Assembly (NCBI GenBank): GCA_030267565.1
Contig: BRXU01000045.1
Span: forward strand, 136,501-200,500
Direction: 5' to 3'
Source: Pleodorina starrii
Lineage: Eukaryota; Chlorophyta; Chlorophyceae; Chlamydomonadales; Volvocaceae
DNA length: 64,000 nt
In this document: piece after piece, positions 36,956 to 48,000 of the stretch
Layout of the letters: each line of letters begins with the position of its first letter
Position numbering within the stretch: position 1 is the stretch's first letter
Notes under the pieces: generated by a model
Databases searched by the model: none
What the model was told of the DNA's origin: nothing
What the model saw: only the letters and a program-made list of their open reading frames with translations
Translations under genes and position numbers: made by a program

Positions 36956-39866
36956 TCTAAGGGATTAATTTTATTACCATGTGTGTTTATGGTTCGAAAA
37001 CATCATCAATCGGGCCTTTCCGAGCTAGCAAAAGTCTAACCCCGCTCTGGTCGAACCGGGGTGCGTGTTAGTCACCGCATAGTCGGTCGTGGTAATTACT
37101 GCACACTTGCAAATGGCTATACTCATGCCAATGATCACGGCCTGCTACGTTTCTCGGTAACAGCAACTTGTCGTGGATGGGACGATACGGCCACGACGCT
37201 TCATGCGTTAAAAGGCCCCTGCTGTTGTTTGCGAAATATGTTAATTACTGCCATGTGATGTCACACCCTTGCTGTTGCAGCAGCCGCTTTCGGAAGCTGC
37301 CCTCTACGGTTACATACTCGTGTCTTGCCGAGTTCTCTTCTCAGTCGGTCAGTCCAGGTCGCGCTTGATCCAGCACCCATTAGGGACTTGAAAAAATACA
37401 CAATTTAAAAACATTTTTTCCGCAGCGATGCAATGCCGCAGCGCGTCTGCAGGACGACGTTGGCAAGTCGGGCGTGTCGGCGGAAGTCAGCGGGTCGGCG
37501 CATTTTTTGACTGGAAAGCCGCCCATGCTGTTCAATGGCCTGAGATTTCACCGCGGCCGGCATAACCTCAATTTTACACGCTTCTTTTGCAGTGCTGTCT
37601 CCGCTCGCGCGTTTCTGACGTGCCGCCTCCATCACGCGGCATTTTCGTAGCGCACTTGCCGGTCATCGGGAACACACATCCGGGTTGCATCAATACAGAC
37701 ATGTTATGTACTCGGGTCCGGCGACTCAGCTCATCCTGTGATACGCAGGGCTTGCTGTAACGTTTCCAACGCAACTAAACATGCACGTCGGGTGCCCCCC
37801 GATCATCGCCGGCGCGATCAACAGAGCTTCGGCGCGGGGGTCATCGGTACCTGCTTTAGAGAGGGCGCAAATCGAGTGTCGCGCTCCGATGCCGGGTTGT
37901 GCCAGCGCCGACGCACGTGCAAGGTGCAAGCACCCGGGCGCTGCGTGGGTGGATTAAAAGGCGATCCTGAGCCCCTGATGGCGTCGCGCCGCCCACACCC
38001 GTGGGGGCGGTGGGTCCGCACCCGTCGCTCCCTCGGCTTCCCGCCCGCTCCACGTATGTTGCGCCCCCCAACCCCCGCATCCCCCCACGGGAACCCAGTG
38101 AGTAGTTTGCTCGGGCCTGGAAACAAAATTGAAGTGATGCCTGAATGGGCTGAATGGGCGTTTTATGTGGGCCCCTTTGCCAGTCGCCCCCAGTGCGACT
38201 GCGGCCGCGGATACTGCGTTACCGCCTCAGGTTGTTACTTGTTACGGCAGCTTTCCTGTCTCTTTTACTGCAGGCCTCGCGTCATCCTCCACAGCCGCGG
38301 CTTCGCCTAGCGCCGCCGCTGTCCGGCGGTGGTGCCAGCCGCCACATTGTGTGCTCACGTACGCCATAGCATAGACGAGGTAACACACACACACACACAC
38401 ATTAGGACCCACATCTCGCCGCCACCGCCACCGCCGCCGCCGCCGCAGCAGCAACAAACGTCAGCGCAACCCAGTACATCGCATCCGAGCCTTTCACTTG
38501 CATGGATGTACCGGTATGTAACACGCGTAGCGGCGCAACGTGTGGAAACACGCGCGCAGTGGTCGCGTCAGCCCACAGGCACACGGCGGCCCAACGCGGC
38601 CCTTCCACAGCCTCTGGTCTCTGGACTACTCTGGTCTAGTACCAAAGGCAACCTCTCAGCCAGCCGGCCGCATCCAAAGACTCCCAAGTTGCACGTCGCC
38701 TGGCCGCCTGCTCCAATCGAGCCAAGAATTGGGGCTGGTGCGCAAAACATCTTCACGCAATCACGCCACAGCCAGGCCTTACGCCAAAAACACGATGGAC
38801 GGTACTGGCATGTACCACCTACCCGCAAGAAGTTGTGCGAAACTCACGCACATCGAAGGCACGCAGCGGGGTCAGGAGGGCTCCATTACGAGTTCAAGTG
38901 GCTCCTGCAGGTCTCGTCGCAGCATCAGTATCATCATGCGGACGCCGTGCTGTAGCCCTCTATGAACAGAGTCCGCAACGCGCCGTGACGAGGGCCGTGC
39001 CCTGACACACCACCGACCCACGGGTCCTTCGACTTGCGACGCCCCCGAGTCGTGACGCCCGCGTCATGACTGCCTCCCACACCACCACCACCATGCCCAA
39101 GCCTTCACCACCATCACCACCACCACCACCACCGCGCCAATGGACCATTTCTTTCTTCCTCCGTCTCTCTTTCTCACTGCGGGTTCAGACAAAGCGGGTT
39201 CAGACTACTTTGCACCGCAGGCAAGGTCCTGGATCCTGGGCCCACGAATATCCACCGCCAAGCCACCAGCAAGCAAGCCAGCAGCCCCAACGCCAGCAGG
39301 TGGTCCGATCCGTATCACAACAAGGATGTCCCGACAGCGGGGCCGCTCCGGGGGATTTTCTCATGCAGTAGCGGCGTGCGTGTGGGTCCGGTTACCGCAA
39401 GCAGGCAGTCCAGAGATGCACCGTCTCCTTCTGCCGCGCGGTCCACCGCGGGTGCCGTGTGGGTCTCTTTCGTGATGCATGTGCACCCCCGCGTGCAACC
39501 CACTTTCGACGTGCCCCCCCACGTGCGCCCGCCACCCCGTCACACGTCGCCTGTCCTTGGCCCCGAACCTCCGCACCCTTCCCATCCTCATCCCAACCAC
39601 ACGCCCGCTACGAACTCCATCGCACGGCGCACCGTGCGGCAGCGAGTCGGTCCGCCCAACGCCGAAGCCAGCCTCGCCCCCCGGCCACCTGCCCCATTCG
39701 CTCACACCGCCCTCTTTCGCGTCATGCCATGCCAAACCCAAGCTCCGCCCCGCACCAGGCAGGCGTTCCGCCATCCGCCCTTGGCTTAGCCAGCCAGCCA
39801 GCCATACGCCCCTGGCTTAGCCACCCAGCCCAGGCCCCGGCCTAGGCCTAGATCGGCGCCGCGCGA
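36956..39866. other. Intergenic region between AP-1 mu and the cyclophilin fusion
   Basis: Downstream of AP-1 mu and upstream of the cyclophilin fusion start. The part from 36960 to 37800 is lower in GC and holds only short ORFs without domains. A (CA)n tract is at 38383-38401, CACCACCAC runs at 39083-39135, and CCAGCCAGCCA at 39788-39800. No gene or RNA is recognised. Confidence 0.45.
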
Positions 39867-41144
39867 TCACACCATGCGTATCTCGTAGTTGCCCGAGGTG
39901 GTGATGTAGCGCACCCAGGGCAGCGCCTGGTAGCCGCTCTTCTCAATGACCTTGAGGTAGCGCACCTGCACCCCCGACACCGTGAAGAAGGGGATCTCAA
40001 ACTTGACCTTGATGGGCGGCATCTTGCCCTTGCCCTCGTCCTCCGCCTCCACCGACGGCAGCCCAAAGTGGCAGCGCAGGCTGTACTCCTTGCCGCCCGG
40101 GAAGCTCTTGATCGTCCACACCAGCGCCGACTTCTCCGGCACGTACGCCGCGGAGCCCTGGCTGCACTTGATGGCCGGCGAGATGGCGTCGGCCGGCAGC
40201 GGCAGGCTGATCTCCACGGTGTTGGCCTGGCTGCGCTCCTTGAACTGCGAGCGGGCCTTGACCAGGTACTCGGTGCGGCTGCGCGAGGGCTTCTCCACGA
40301 TGCAGTCCACCATGATCAGCGGTTTGATGTTCTGGCTGATGCGGTAGGTCATGAGATCAAAGGCGCCGTCCGGCGGGATGAAGCTGATGGTGCGGTCGTT
40401 CTCGAAGCGCGCGAGGCGGACGCACTGGTGGAACTTGATGTCCTCCAGCTCCACGGCCTTCTGCTTGCTGCTGCGGCCCTGCGACTCAAACAGGACCTTG
40501 TCGTTGAGGCCCAGCTTGCACTCGGGCATGCCCGACAGGAACGTGCGCATCTTGAGCACGCCCACCACCTCCGACAGCACCACCTGGCCCGCGGAGGAGA
40601 CGAGCAGGTTGACGCTCTCGACCACGTCCAGAAAGACCTCGTTCTTCTTGTGCCGGATGCCCTCCATGCGCCAGGAGACGGCGTTGGTGACGGCCATGGG
40701 CGGCTTGACGATGGCCTCCATCCGGTAAGCGTCCGTCTTGATGTACTCGGACAGGATCTTGGCCTCGGTGAACTGCGGGTAGCCAAAGTCCATGACCTCA
40801 TCCAGCAGCTCGTAGACGATGACAAAGTTGTCGCGGAGGGACTCCTCCTCCAGCTCCTGGAAGTAGTGGCGGAAGACGTCGACGAGGCGGTGCAGGAAGA
40901 CGAGCGTGGAGCAAGCGTTGACGTTGGTGCGCGTCACCGCGAGCAGGTACAGGTTGGCGACCTGCAGGTACAGGTACGTGACGCCGTCGTCGTAGATGAC
41001 GGGGCTGAGCTTGCCCGCCTCCTCCATCTCGTTGATCTTGGACATGAACTTCTCAGCGTACTTGGGCGATACATCGCCCCGGTAGTCCCGAAAGATGATG
41101 ATGCGGCCCTTGATGTCGAGGAAAAAGATGGCGGAGATCGCCAT
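39867..41144 (-). CDS. AP1M1: AP-1 complex subunit mu (medium adaptin)
   Basis: A single uninterrupted frame of 425 residues, the usual length for AP-1 mu. The N-terminal longin-like part starts MAISAIFFLDIKGRIIIFRD and includes YLYLQVANLYLLAVTRTN and YELLDEVMDFGYPQFTE. The mu homology domain starts about residue 165 (EVFLDVVESVNLLVS) and carries the family blocks GMPECKLGLNDKVLFE, IPPDGAFDLMTYRI and PWVRYITTSGNYEIRM. The protein binds tyrosine-based YxxPhi sorting signals within the clathrin AP-1 adaptor at the trans-Golgi network and endosomes. All other long GC-rich genes here except the BTB pair have introns, so the intronless state stands out and may mean a processed copy or intron loss. 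The antisense 462-codon frame is a shadow. Confidence 0.97.
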   Translation of the reverse strand: MAISAIFFLDIKGRIIIFRDYRGDVSPKYAEKFMSKINEMEEAGKLSPVIYDDGVTYLYLQVANLYLLAVTRTNVNACSTLVFLHRLVDVFRHYFQELEEESLRDNFVIVYELLDEVMDFGYPQFTEAKILSEYIKTDAYRMEAIVKPPMAVTNAVSWRMEGIRHKKNEVFLDVVESVNLLVSSAGQVVLSEVVGVLKMRTFLSGMPECKLGLNDKVLFESQGRSSKQKAVELEDIKFHQCVRLARFENDRTISFIPPDGAFDLMTYRISQNIKPLIMVDCIVEKPSRSRTEYLVKARSQFKERSQANTVEISLPLPADAISPAIKCSQGSAAYVPEKSALVWTIKSFPGGKEYSLRCHFGLPSVEAEDEGKGKMPPIKVKFEIPFFTVSGVQVRYLKVIEKSGYQALPWVRYITTSGNYEIRMV

Positions 41145-43222
41145 GGCTGCGGCTGTTGCCGCTGCGCGCGAGGCGCGCGAAAGGGGGGGGGCGGCGCCGG
41201 GCCGCGGGAGAAGGAGCTGCTACTAGCTAAGAACTGCTGCCTAAGCTCCCCGCCGGAGCAGACACGTCCGGCACTGCGCTGCTCGCCGCGCTGCTCCCCG
41301 CCAGTCACCCGGAAAAGCTGTCAGCTATACGTGCCAGTCGGCCGCCAGGGTTTGGCGCCCGGCGGCCGCGCCGGTGCGCTAGTGAAGCCAGGAGGAGATG
41401 AAGCTGCAAAAGGGTGGGACATGGGCGCAGGGCGGGCAATTCATTTCCACACTTGACCTTACATTTTGGAGGTCATTGTCAGCTCATGCCGCTGATGCAA
41501 AGACGTTGCGCGAGAAAGTCGCACCTCATGATTGGGGATCGGCCAGCTACAAGCGGTTCCAGCGTAGTCCAGCAGATAGCAGAGCAATAAGATGCCTTTC
41601 GCAGGCAACCTATGGCAAAAGGCGTACAATAAAAATGTTTCAGTTTGGCTTCCAAAAGCAAAAGTTTGAAGCGACCTGCGCGTACCTTGCCTCTGAGGCG
41701 TTGTAATGCAAAGAAGTGGCTCAGCAGCTTGCAGCGTAATAAAGTGGCAAGAGTATCGCGAAGACAAGGGGAGCTCTAAATGTTGGTGATACGGCAAATG
41801 TTTAACCGTACGGACCTGGCAGCCCCGCACACCCAACACGACCTTTGCAAGAGTCCAACTGCCAGGAGAAATGTTGTATGGAGGGTGCTCGGCAGGCCCG
41901 TGGGGTACCTTCTGGTTGGTGAGGGCGTCGCGACTCGCTCCCAACACCAGCACCAACGGGAGGGCGTGTCGAGCGAGTGTTCGTCGCGCGCAGGCAAGCA
42001 AAGCGTTGCCCATAACAGGTCCCCCCATTACCACGCATATGTTGATTCGAAAAAACAATATATGCCCCTCCGGAAATTGCATCGGCGAAGAGCAGCCCAA
42101 CTCTGCTCCCTCTGCTTACCCTTGTACACAGAGGTGTTGATTTTACCATGACGGCAAAGCTTTGACCGCGATCCTTTTCCCGCCCGGTAAGACGTTTTAC
42201 GCCCTTTCGGAAGCTGCCCTGGAGCGAGCGCCTCCCTGCGTTCTTGGCCAGAACCTGCCAGAACGGCAGCCCAGGCGCCAAAAGCTGTAGCCCGAGTGCC
42301 GCACGGCTCGCTTATCCGTCGTGGTTGTCACCACAGCGAGCTCCAGACCCTCGTTGTGATGGGCAGCCGCCAACGGGCCAGCGGGCCCGCCGCGCACTGC
42401 AGCTACCGGAGACGAACAGGGCAGGAGGAGGGGACGCTGCCATTTCGATCGTTGTACGCTACTTGAGGCACATGGCGCACGGAGGGGTGCCTGGGTGCGA
42501 TCCCGATGATGAGGTGTATAGGGTATGGTGAACAGGGTACGGCAGCGCCAGCGCCCGCGTTTATCATACCGGTAGCTTCCCAGGGCAGGGTCTGCTCCGA
42601 GTGCACACGGAGTGGCACACGGTGGCGTTGTCGCGCCAGGATCGCGGCGTGCGTGCGCGAGTAAGGCGTCCGCAAGTATTTTATGACACCTGTGTGGGCG
42701 CATGCTGGGTGTAGGTTGAACTAAGGTAGGCACAGGGTAGGCACTAGGTGTTTCCGTACTGCACCGCCGTACGGCTGCCGGTCCCAGAATCGCAGAATGT
42801 GTCACAGTCGTTGGAGACGGCTGGATTATGTGCGATTTGCACTCAGTTAGTCGAAGCATGCCGTGTGCACACTCCGCTAGACGGACTCTTGCAGTGCTGC
42901 GTGTGAAAGGAAAACGTTCTACTTGATAAAGCTGACGGCCTCTGGCTGTACTTTTATTCCCGTTACGATGACAATTATTACTCAGTCAAGGCCGATAAAG
43001 TTACACGACAAGTCGGCCAGAGGTGTCACATCGGTTTTCAAGGCCATGGCTCGGAGATAGCCTTACAGCTGATGCGATTACACTATGGATGCAAAGAAAT
43101 GACAGCAACCCTGATATGGTTGTTCCGTGCCGACTTGTGGGCCAGTCTGTGAACGCGTTCAACCTCAAATTGCCCCTGGCTGCAATTCCAGCTTGCGCAT
43201 TGCGCAACGCCCACTCTCCGCC
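41145..43222. other. Divergent intergenic region with orphan ORFs
   Basis: Lies between the AP-1 mu start (-) and the LRR gene start (+). The GC-rich first 230 bases probably hold the AP-1 mu 5' UTR and promoter. From about 41400 the sequence is lower in GC. Two non-overlapping minus-strand ORFs of more than 200 codons (42100-41459 and 42859-42197) and a 160-codon one (42281-41802) are open, but none shows a domain I recognise. Confidence 0.4.
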
Positions 43223-46200
43223 ATGGAGCCGGTCGCGCAAGCCGACCCACCTGCTGATACTCTCCCGCCGCTGCTGGCCCTGCCGGACTCGGTGCTGGCG
43301 CTGGTAGCCGCGCGGCTGCCATCCCCGGACAAGAAATCGGCGCGGCTGGTCTGCCGGGCCCTCAGGCTCGCGGTCAACGCCGCGGTCACCTCCTTCCTCC
43401 TGACAGACGCGAACCTGCCGCTGCTGGCGCCGCCAGCTCTCCAGCAGCAGCAAATCGAGCCGGCTTCACAGCCGCAGGGGCATGGGCAGCAGCAGCCGCT
43501 GCCGCCACCTCCGAAACCACAACAACAGCAGCAGCATGCAGCAGCAGCTCGACGCGGAACGCTCTTGCACCTGATCTTTCCAAACCTGGCGCACCTCTGC
43601 CTTGCGCTGGCTCCCCCCGCCGGCCCCGAAACCCGCGCCGCGGAGCAGCTGCGCTGCCTGCTGCAGCACAGCCTCCCGGCGCTCCGCTGCCTGCGCTGCC
43701 TGGACCTGTCGCTCGCCTGCCGTGACGTCGTACTCGGCCGTACGGCAGGTGAGATGTACGACAACTGGGCGACGATTGTGGAGGGCCTGCCAGACGGCCG
43801 GCCGGTGCGGGTGCTGCTGCACCCGCCCGCGGCCCTGGCCGGTGCGGCCCGCGGCGGCGGCGGCGGCGGCCACGGTGGGCCGTGTGCGGCAGCAGCAGCA
43901 GCAGCGGCGGCGGCGGCCAATGCTTTTGTCCACCGTGGCGGCAACGTGCGCGAAACGCGCGGTGGCGGCGGCGACGACGACCGAATCGGCGGCGGCGCCA
44001 GCAGCTGCAGTGGCGGCGGTGGCGGCGGCGGTGGCGGCGGCAGCGCCCCCTGCCTCCTAGCCGCCATGCTCGCGCTGTTGGGCGCGCGACGGCCTGTCGC
44101 GGAGGTACGGCTGGTGACGGCGCCGCTGTCCAGCAAACGGTACGACAAGCCGCGGATACCGGCGCACGCGGAGCTGCTGGCGGCGCTGGCGCCGCCGCCG
44201 CCAGGTACTGGCGGCGCCGCAGGCGCCGCCGTACGGTGCCCCGCCGTGACGGGTCTGGTGCTCGGGCCCGAGAGCTTTGACCCGGGAGGCGATCCGGTAC
44301 CGGGCGGGGCCTCGGACGGTGAGTGCGGCGGCGGCGGCGGCGGCGGGAACGTGTCCTGGCTGCCGCTGCTGGCCGCCGCCAACGCCCGCGCCGGCGCTTC
44401 CCTGGAGGCGCTCACGATTTGGGAGACGTGGCCGCTGGGGTCGCTCCTCGCGGCGTCGCCACCGCCGCCGTCATCGCCACCGTCGTTGTCCTCGTCCTCG
44501 TGCCTGCTGGGGCTTCGGAGGCTGGTGCTGTCGGACCAACAGGTGCGTCCCGGAGCAATGTACGGAGATGTCACACCTTGCCGTACTGTCGTTCCCCGGC
44601 AGTACGGCAATGTGTGACATGTCGGTACATTGTACCGGCCATGGGAGAGATCCCATTTTTTATGCCTGCCAACAGGCGTAAGAGTTGGGTTATGTGTGCG
44701 TGTGTATAGCTGCTGTGTTCAACCTGCATCGCGTCACTGCTGCTCCTTGCCGTATCCCGTCGTACTTCACGACAGGCCGTACTTGATCGCGACCGGCTGT
44801 CCGCGGACGCGCTGGCGCCGCTGTCCGCCCTCACTCGCCTCACGAGGTTGGAGCTGGCGTCACTCACCGTGAATGCAGCGGCGGCGGCGGCGGCAGCGGC
44901 GGCGGCGACGGCAGGCCGGGGAGGCGCCGTACACTGCCAGCGCCGCCGCGGCGGCGGCAGCTCAATTATTGACAGAGCCCTGTTTGGCGGCGGCGTCGGC
45001 GGCCGTAGCGGCGGGGCAAGCAGGGGTCGTACGGGCACGGCGGCGCGCAGCGGCAAAGCGGCGGCGGCGGCGGCGGCGCATCCCTTCACACCCCTGCCGC
45101 AGGTACGGCACGTTGGTGAGGGGCGTACGGATAGGGGCGTACGACATCGAGGTTGGCGGAGGGACCCGGGGCGTTGGCAGAGAGATGCACTGCCAATGGG
45201 AAATGGTCGACGTGGGGAGCGATTACGGCGGCTTTAGGGATTTGTATTAGGGTTTTGGGAGGGGAGTTATTTGATGGGACGGCAGGTGTCGATTGGGGTA
45301 CGGGTGAGGGACGGAAGGAAGACATCGATGTTCGTCGGGACCGATGCGCCGCCGAATGCTTTGACCATCGCAGATCTCGCTGCCCCACGCAGATACACAC
45401 ATACATGCACACACACTATCCGCAACCCGTAATTGCCGGGCTTGCGGTATCAGAATGTTTTGTTTTCAGAATTCAGGAAGCACGTGCCTCGCCCACCTAT
45501 ACCTGTACGGCGCAGGTACGGCACCTCAGCGTCTACCACGCCCTCCGCATCATCCGGCCGACCGACGCCGACGGCGCTGACTTGTACGGCGGCGGCGGCG
45601 CCGCCGCCGCCGCTGCCGCTGCCGCTGCCGCGGCGGCGCCGCTGGCTGCTTTGTTTCCGGGTCTGCGCCACCTTTCTGCGTGTGTGACCGCCGGGTCGCC
45701 CGGTCGGGCGGCTTCGGAGCGGTGGGGCTACCTGGCGGGTCTGGGCTCCTGTCTGACGTCGCTGCACCTGCGGGCGATTGCGGCGGAGGATCTGTGCCTT
45801 CAGGTGAGTACCGGTACTGTAGCGCGTGATAAATATACCATTAATGATAATGATAAATAAAAAATAATTATAAAAATAATTATTTTTACTAGTATCAATT
45901 AAATTATTAATTCTTAGATATATTTTTTTATTTGTATTATTATAATTTTGTAGAACAATCTCGATCCGAAATGATCGGAAGGGTTGACAATCGATGCGAC
46001 CAGGAGGAGGGAGTTATGGGAATGGGAATGGAAGCGACGCGAACCCGCATGACGAATTGTACTCTCAACCTCCTCCCCTGCCCTCCCCTCTCCTCCGCTC
46101 TCCTCCGCTCTCCTCCGCTCTCCTCCACCCACCCACCCACCCCCAGGGTCGCAGTGAGGCCCTGGCGGCACTGACCCGGATGACCTCCCTGCGACTGTCG

Positions 46201-46968
46201 GCGGAGAGCGGCAAGGTGGGGTTTGGCCAGGAGCCTCGGTGCCGACGGGGTGATTGTGAGTGCGTGTGTGTGTGTGTTGTGTGTGTGTGAGGGGTGGGCG
46301 GAGAGGGGCGAACAGAGTCTTTGGGTTTGCTTTGCGTCGCCTCTGTCCGTCCCTTCGCTGCGGTTTCGTCTTCATTACCTCCCTCCCTTCCTCCCTCCCT
46401 TTCCATGTCTGTATGCTTCGTGTGTGTGTATGTTCTGCAAACGTGGCTGGCTTGCCGGCTGGCTGGCTGACTGACTGTCTGGCTGACTGACTGATTCTGT
46501 GTGGTGTGCGGTGCTGGCTAGCGCAGATCGACGGCATCCGCGGTCTGGCCCGCACCGTGGCCTGTCTGGGACCCGGCCTGGTGGCGCTGCAGCTGTCGCG
46601 ACTGGGCACTCGCGGGACCGACCCGCGGGTCGCTGAGCTGGCTCTGCCGCGCCTCACCCGCCTGGACTTCCTGGGCTGTTCGGGGGAGCTGGTGGCGGCG
46701 TTCGACGGGCTGGCGCTGAGTGCGGTGCGGCTGAGGAGGCTGGAGGTGAGGGGGGCGCTGGGGCGGGTGGTGGGTGGGTGGTGGGTGGTGGGTATGGGGG
46801 TGTTGGGGTGGGATGGAGGCGAAAAACATGAAGCCCTGACGCATGGTGATGGCTGGGGGTGCTGCTCAGTGAAGCCTTGGCCGGCGGTGGGATAATTAAA
46901 ACGGCCCGGGACGAGGGAACGCCGAGGGGAACGCCGACACGGTGGGGTGTGCCGAGCCACACCACAGC

Positions 46969-47020
<52 letters not shown>

Positions 47021-47780
47021 GTGGGTGGCTGGTTGGTTGGTTGGGTGGGGCCAACGAATGCCTGCCCTGCCTTTCCTCTCCCAACCCGCCTCGAACTAAT
47101 TGCACACATCCGTACCGCACCCGTACCGCATCCGTACTACATCAGGTACGGGAGTGTGAGACGATACGGCCTGGAGACCTCCAGTGGGCGTTGGAACGCC
47201 AGGTAGGGCTAAGGGTTGGGGTGGGGAGCAGGCCAGCAGGGGTTGGGGGTGGGGGTGAGGACCCTGAGGAGGGGGTGGGGCCCAACTTCCCGGTGTGTGT
47301 GCATGTGTGTGTGTGTCTTACATGGTCCTTGTTTACAAGTTGGCGGTTGTACGGTAAGTTGGTCGCGCAGCATGGGACTACAGTAACTCCCCCCGTCCTC
47401 CCCCTCGCCTGCCTGCTTTTGCGGCGGCGCCCCTTGTTGACCGTTCCCCGCTCCGGCTCCCGCTCTGGCCCCCTCAGATGGGTCTGCAACAGCTGGTCGT
47501 TCGGGACTGCCCCGGGCTGCTGGCGGCGCCGCGAGGGAGCGCGACCCGCGGGTCGGCGGCGGCGCTGCGCGCCGCGCTGCGGCCGTCACTGCGACTCTCG
47601 GTCGCCACCACCCACTCGGCGGAGGCGCGGATGCTGAGGCGCAGCAGGCGCCACGCGGGCGGCGGCGGGGGCGCGGGAGGCTGTGGCGGCAGCGGCGGCG
47701 CCGACGGCGCCGACGGAGGGGAGCCAGCGCAGGACGCGTTGTACGACATCCGTACGGCTGACGACCTGGATGAGCTGTAG
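43223..47780 (+). CDS. F-box-like / leucine-rich-repeat protein
   Basis: Seven exons join in phase: 43223-44542 (ATG), 44776-45102, 45516-45803, 46147-46215, 46527-46745, 47146-47202 and 47478-47780 (TAG), for 860 residues. The N-terminus (about residues 14-60) has an F-box-like helix set (LPPLLALPDSVLALVAARLP, then ARLVCRALRLAV). Leucine-rich repeats follow, split by Gln, Gly and Ala runs: LRCLRCLDLSLACRD, LSALTRLTRLELASL, LAALTRMTSLRLSAE, LVALQLSRLG, LPRLTRLDFLGCSGE and LQQLVVRDCPGLL. Exon borders fall between repeats, and donors or acceptors with GTACGG are frequent. A Skp1-Cullin-F-box substrate receptor role is the usual expectation for such a layout, but the F-box match is weak. Introns contain a long hairpin, an AT-rich island and a CTGG repeat. 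Confidence 0.85.
44556..44632 (+). ncRNA. Long near-perfect hairpin in an intron (MITE or small-RNA precursor candidate)
   Basis: The left arm 44556-44588 and right arm 44599-44632 pair over 33 bases with three mismatches around a 10-base loop. The inner arm TTGCCGTACTG matches CAGTACGGCAA exactly. It lies in intron 1 of the LRR gene, 14 bases after the splice donor. Length and pairing would suit a microRNA-type precursor or a very short foldback element. Nothing shows expression. Confidence 0.5.
45826..45962. other. Strongly AT-rich island in an intron
   Basis: About 135 bases made almost only of A and T inside intron 3 of an otherwise GC-rich gene. It contains a perfect 12-base inverted repeat with a 4-base A loop (arms AAAAATAATTAT at 45860-45871 and ATAATTATTTTT at 45876-45887). 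The composition resembles algal organelle spacer DNA, so a nuclear insert of organelle origin is possible; a transposon fragment is the alternative. Confidence 0.6.
46969..47020 (+). repeat. (CTGG)13 microsatellite
   Basis: Thirteen tandem CTGG units in intron 5 of the LRR gene, followed by imperfect GTGG/GTTGG units to about 47050. Confidence 0.9.
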
Positions 47781-47879
47781 GCGGGTGTTGCGACGTTGGC
47801 GAAAACTGGGACCCGGTAACCCGGTGCTGGTCTGGCCTCGGTGACGGTGGCCGGATGTGACTTGCTGTTGTTTATTTGT

Positions 47880-48000
47880 TTGTTTTTTTGTTGGTGGTGA
47901 CGGTTGAGGTGTTGCACTGTGGGCGTGACTCGCCCTGCGAACGGATGGACGAGCACCCATAGGCCTTCTTATCTGATCGGGCCGAAGCACAGCGCCGTGC
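47880..48000 (+). repeat. Dispersed repeat shared with the ends of the BTB units
   Basis: GGTGACGGTTGAGGTGTTGC, then GGGCGTGACTCGCCCTG and GAACGGATGGACGAGCAC, closely match the ends of the two BTB duplication units at about 59770-59830 and 63420-63510. The match to the latter continues to the GGCC(G/A)AA(G/A)CACAGC stretch. Confidence 0.65.

Noticed and set aside
40068..41456. 462-codon plus-strand ORF
   Set aside because: It lies almost wholly antisense to the intact AP-1 mu gene; a mirror of high-GC codon bias.
43165..44610. 481-codon minus-strand ORF
   Set aside because: Antisense to exon 1 of the LRR gene and made of Arg/Pro/Ser low complexity.
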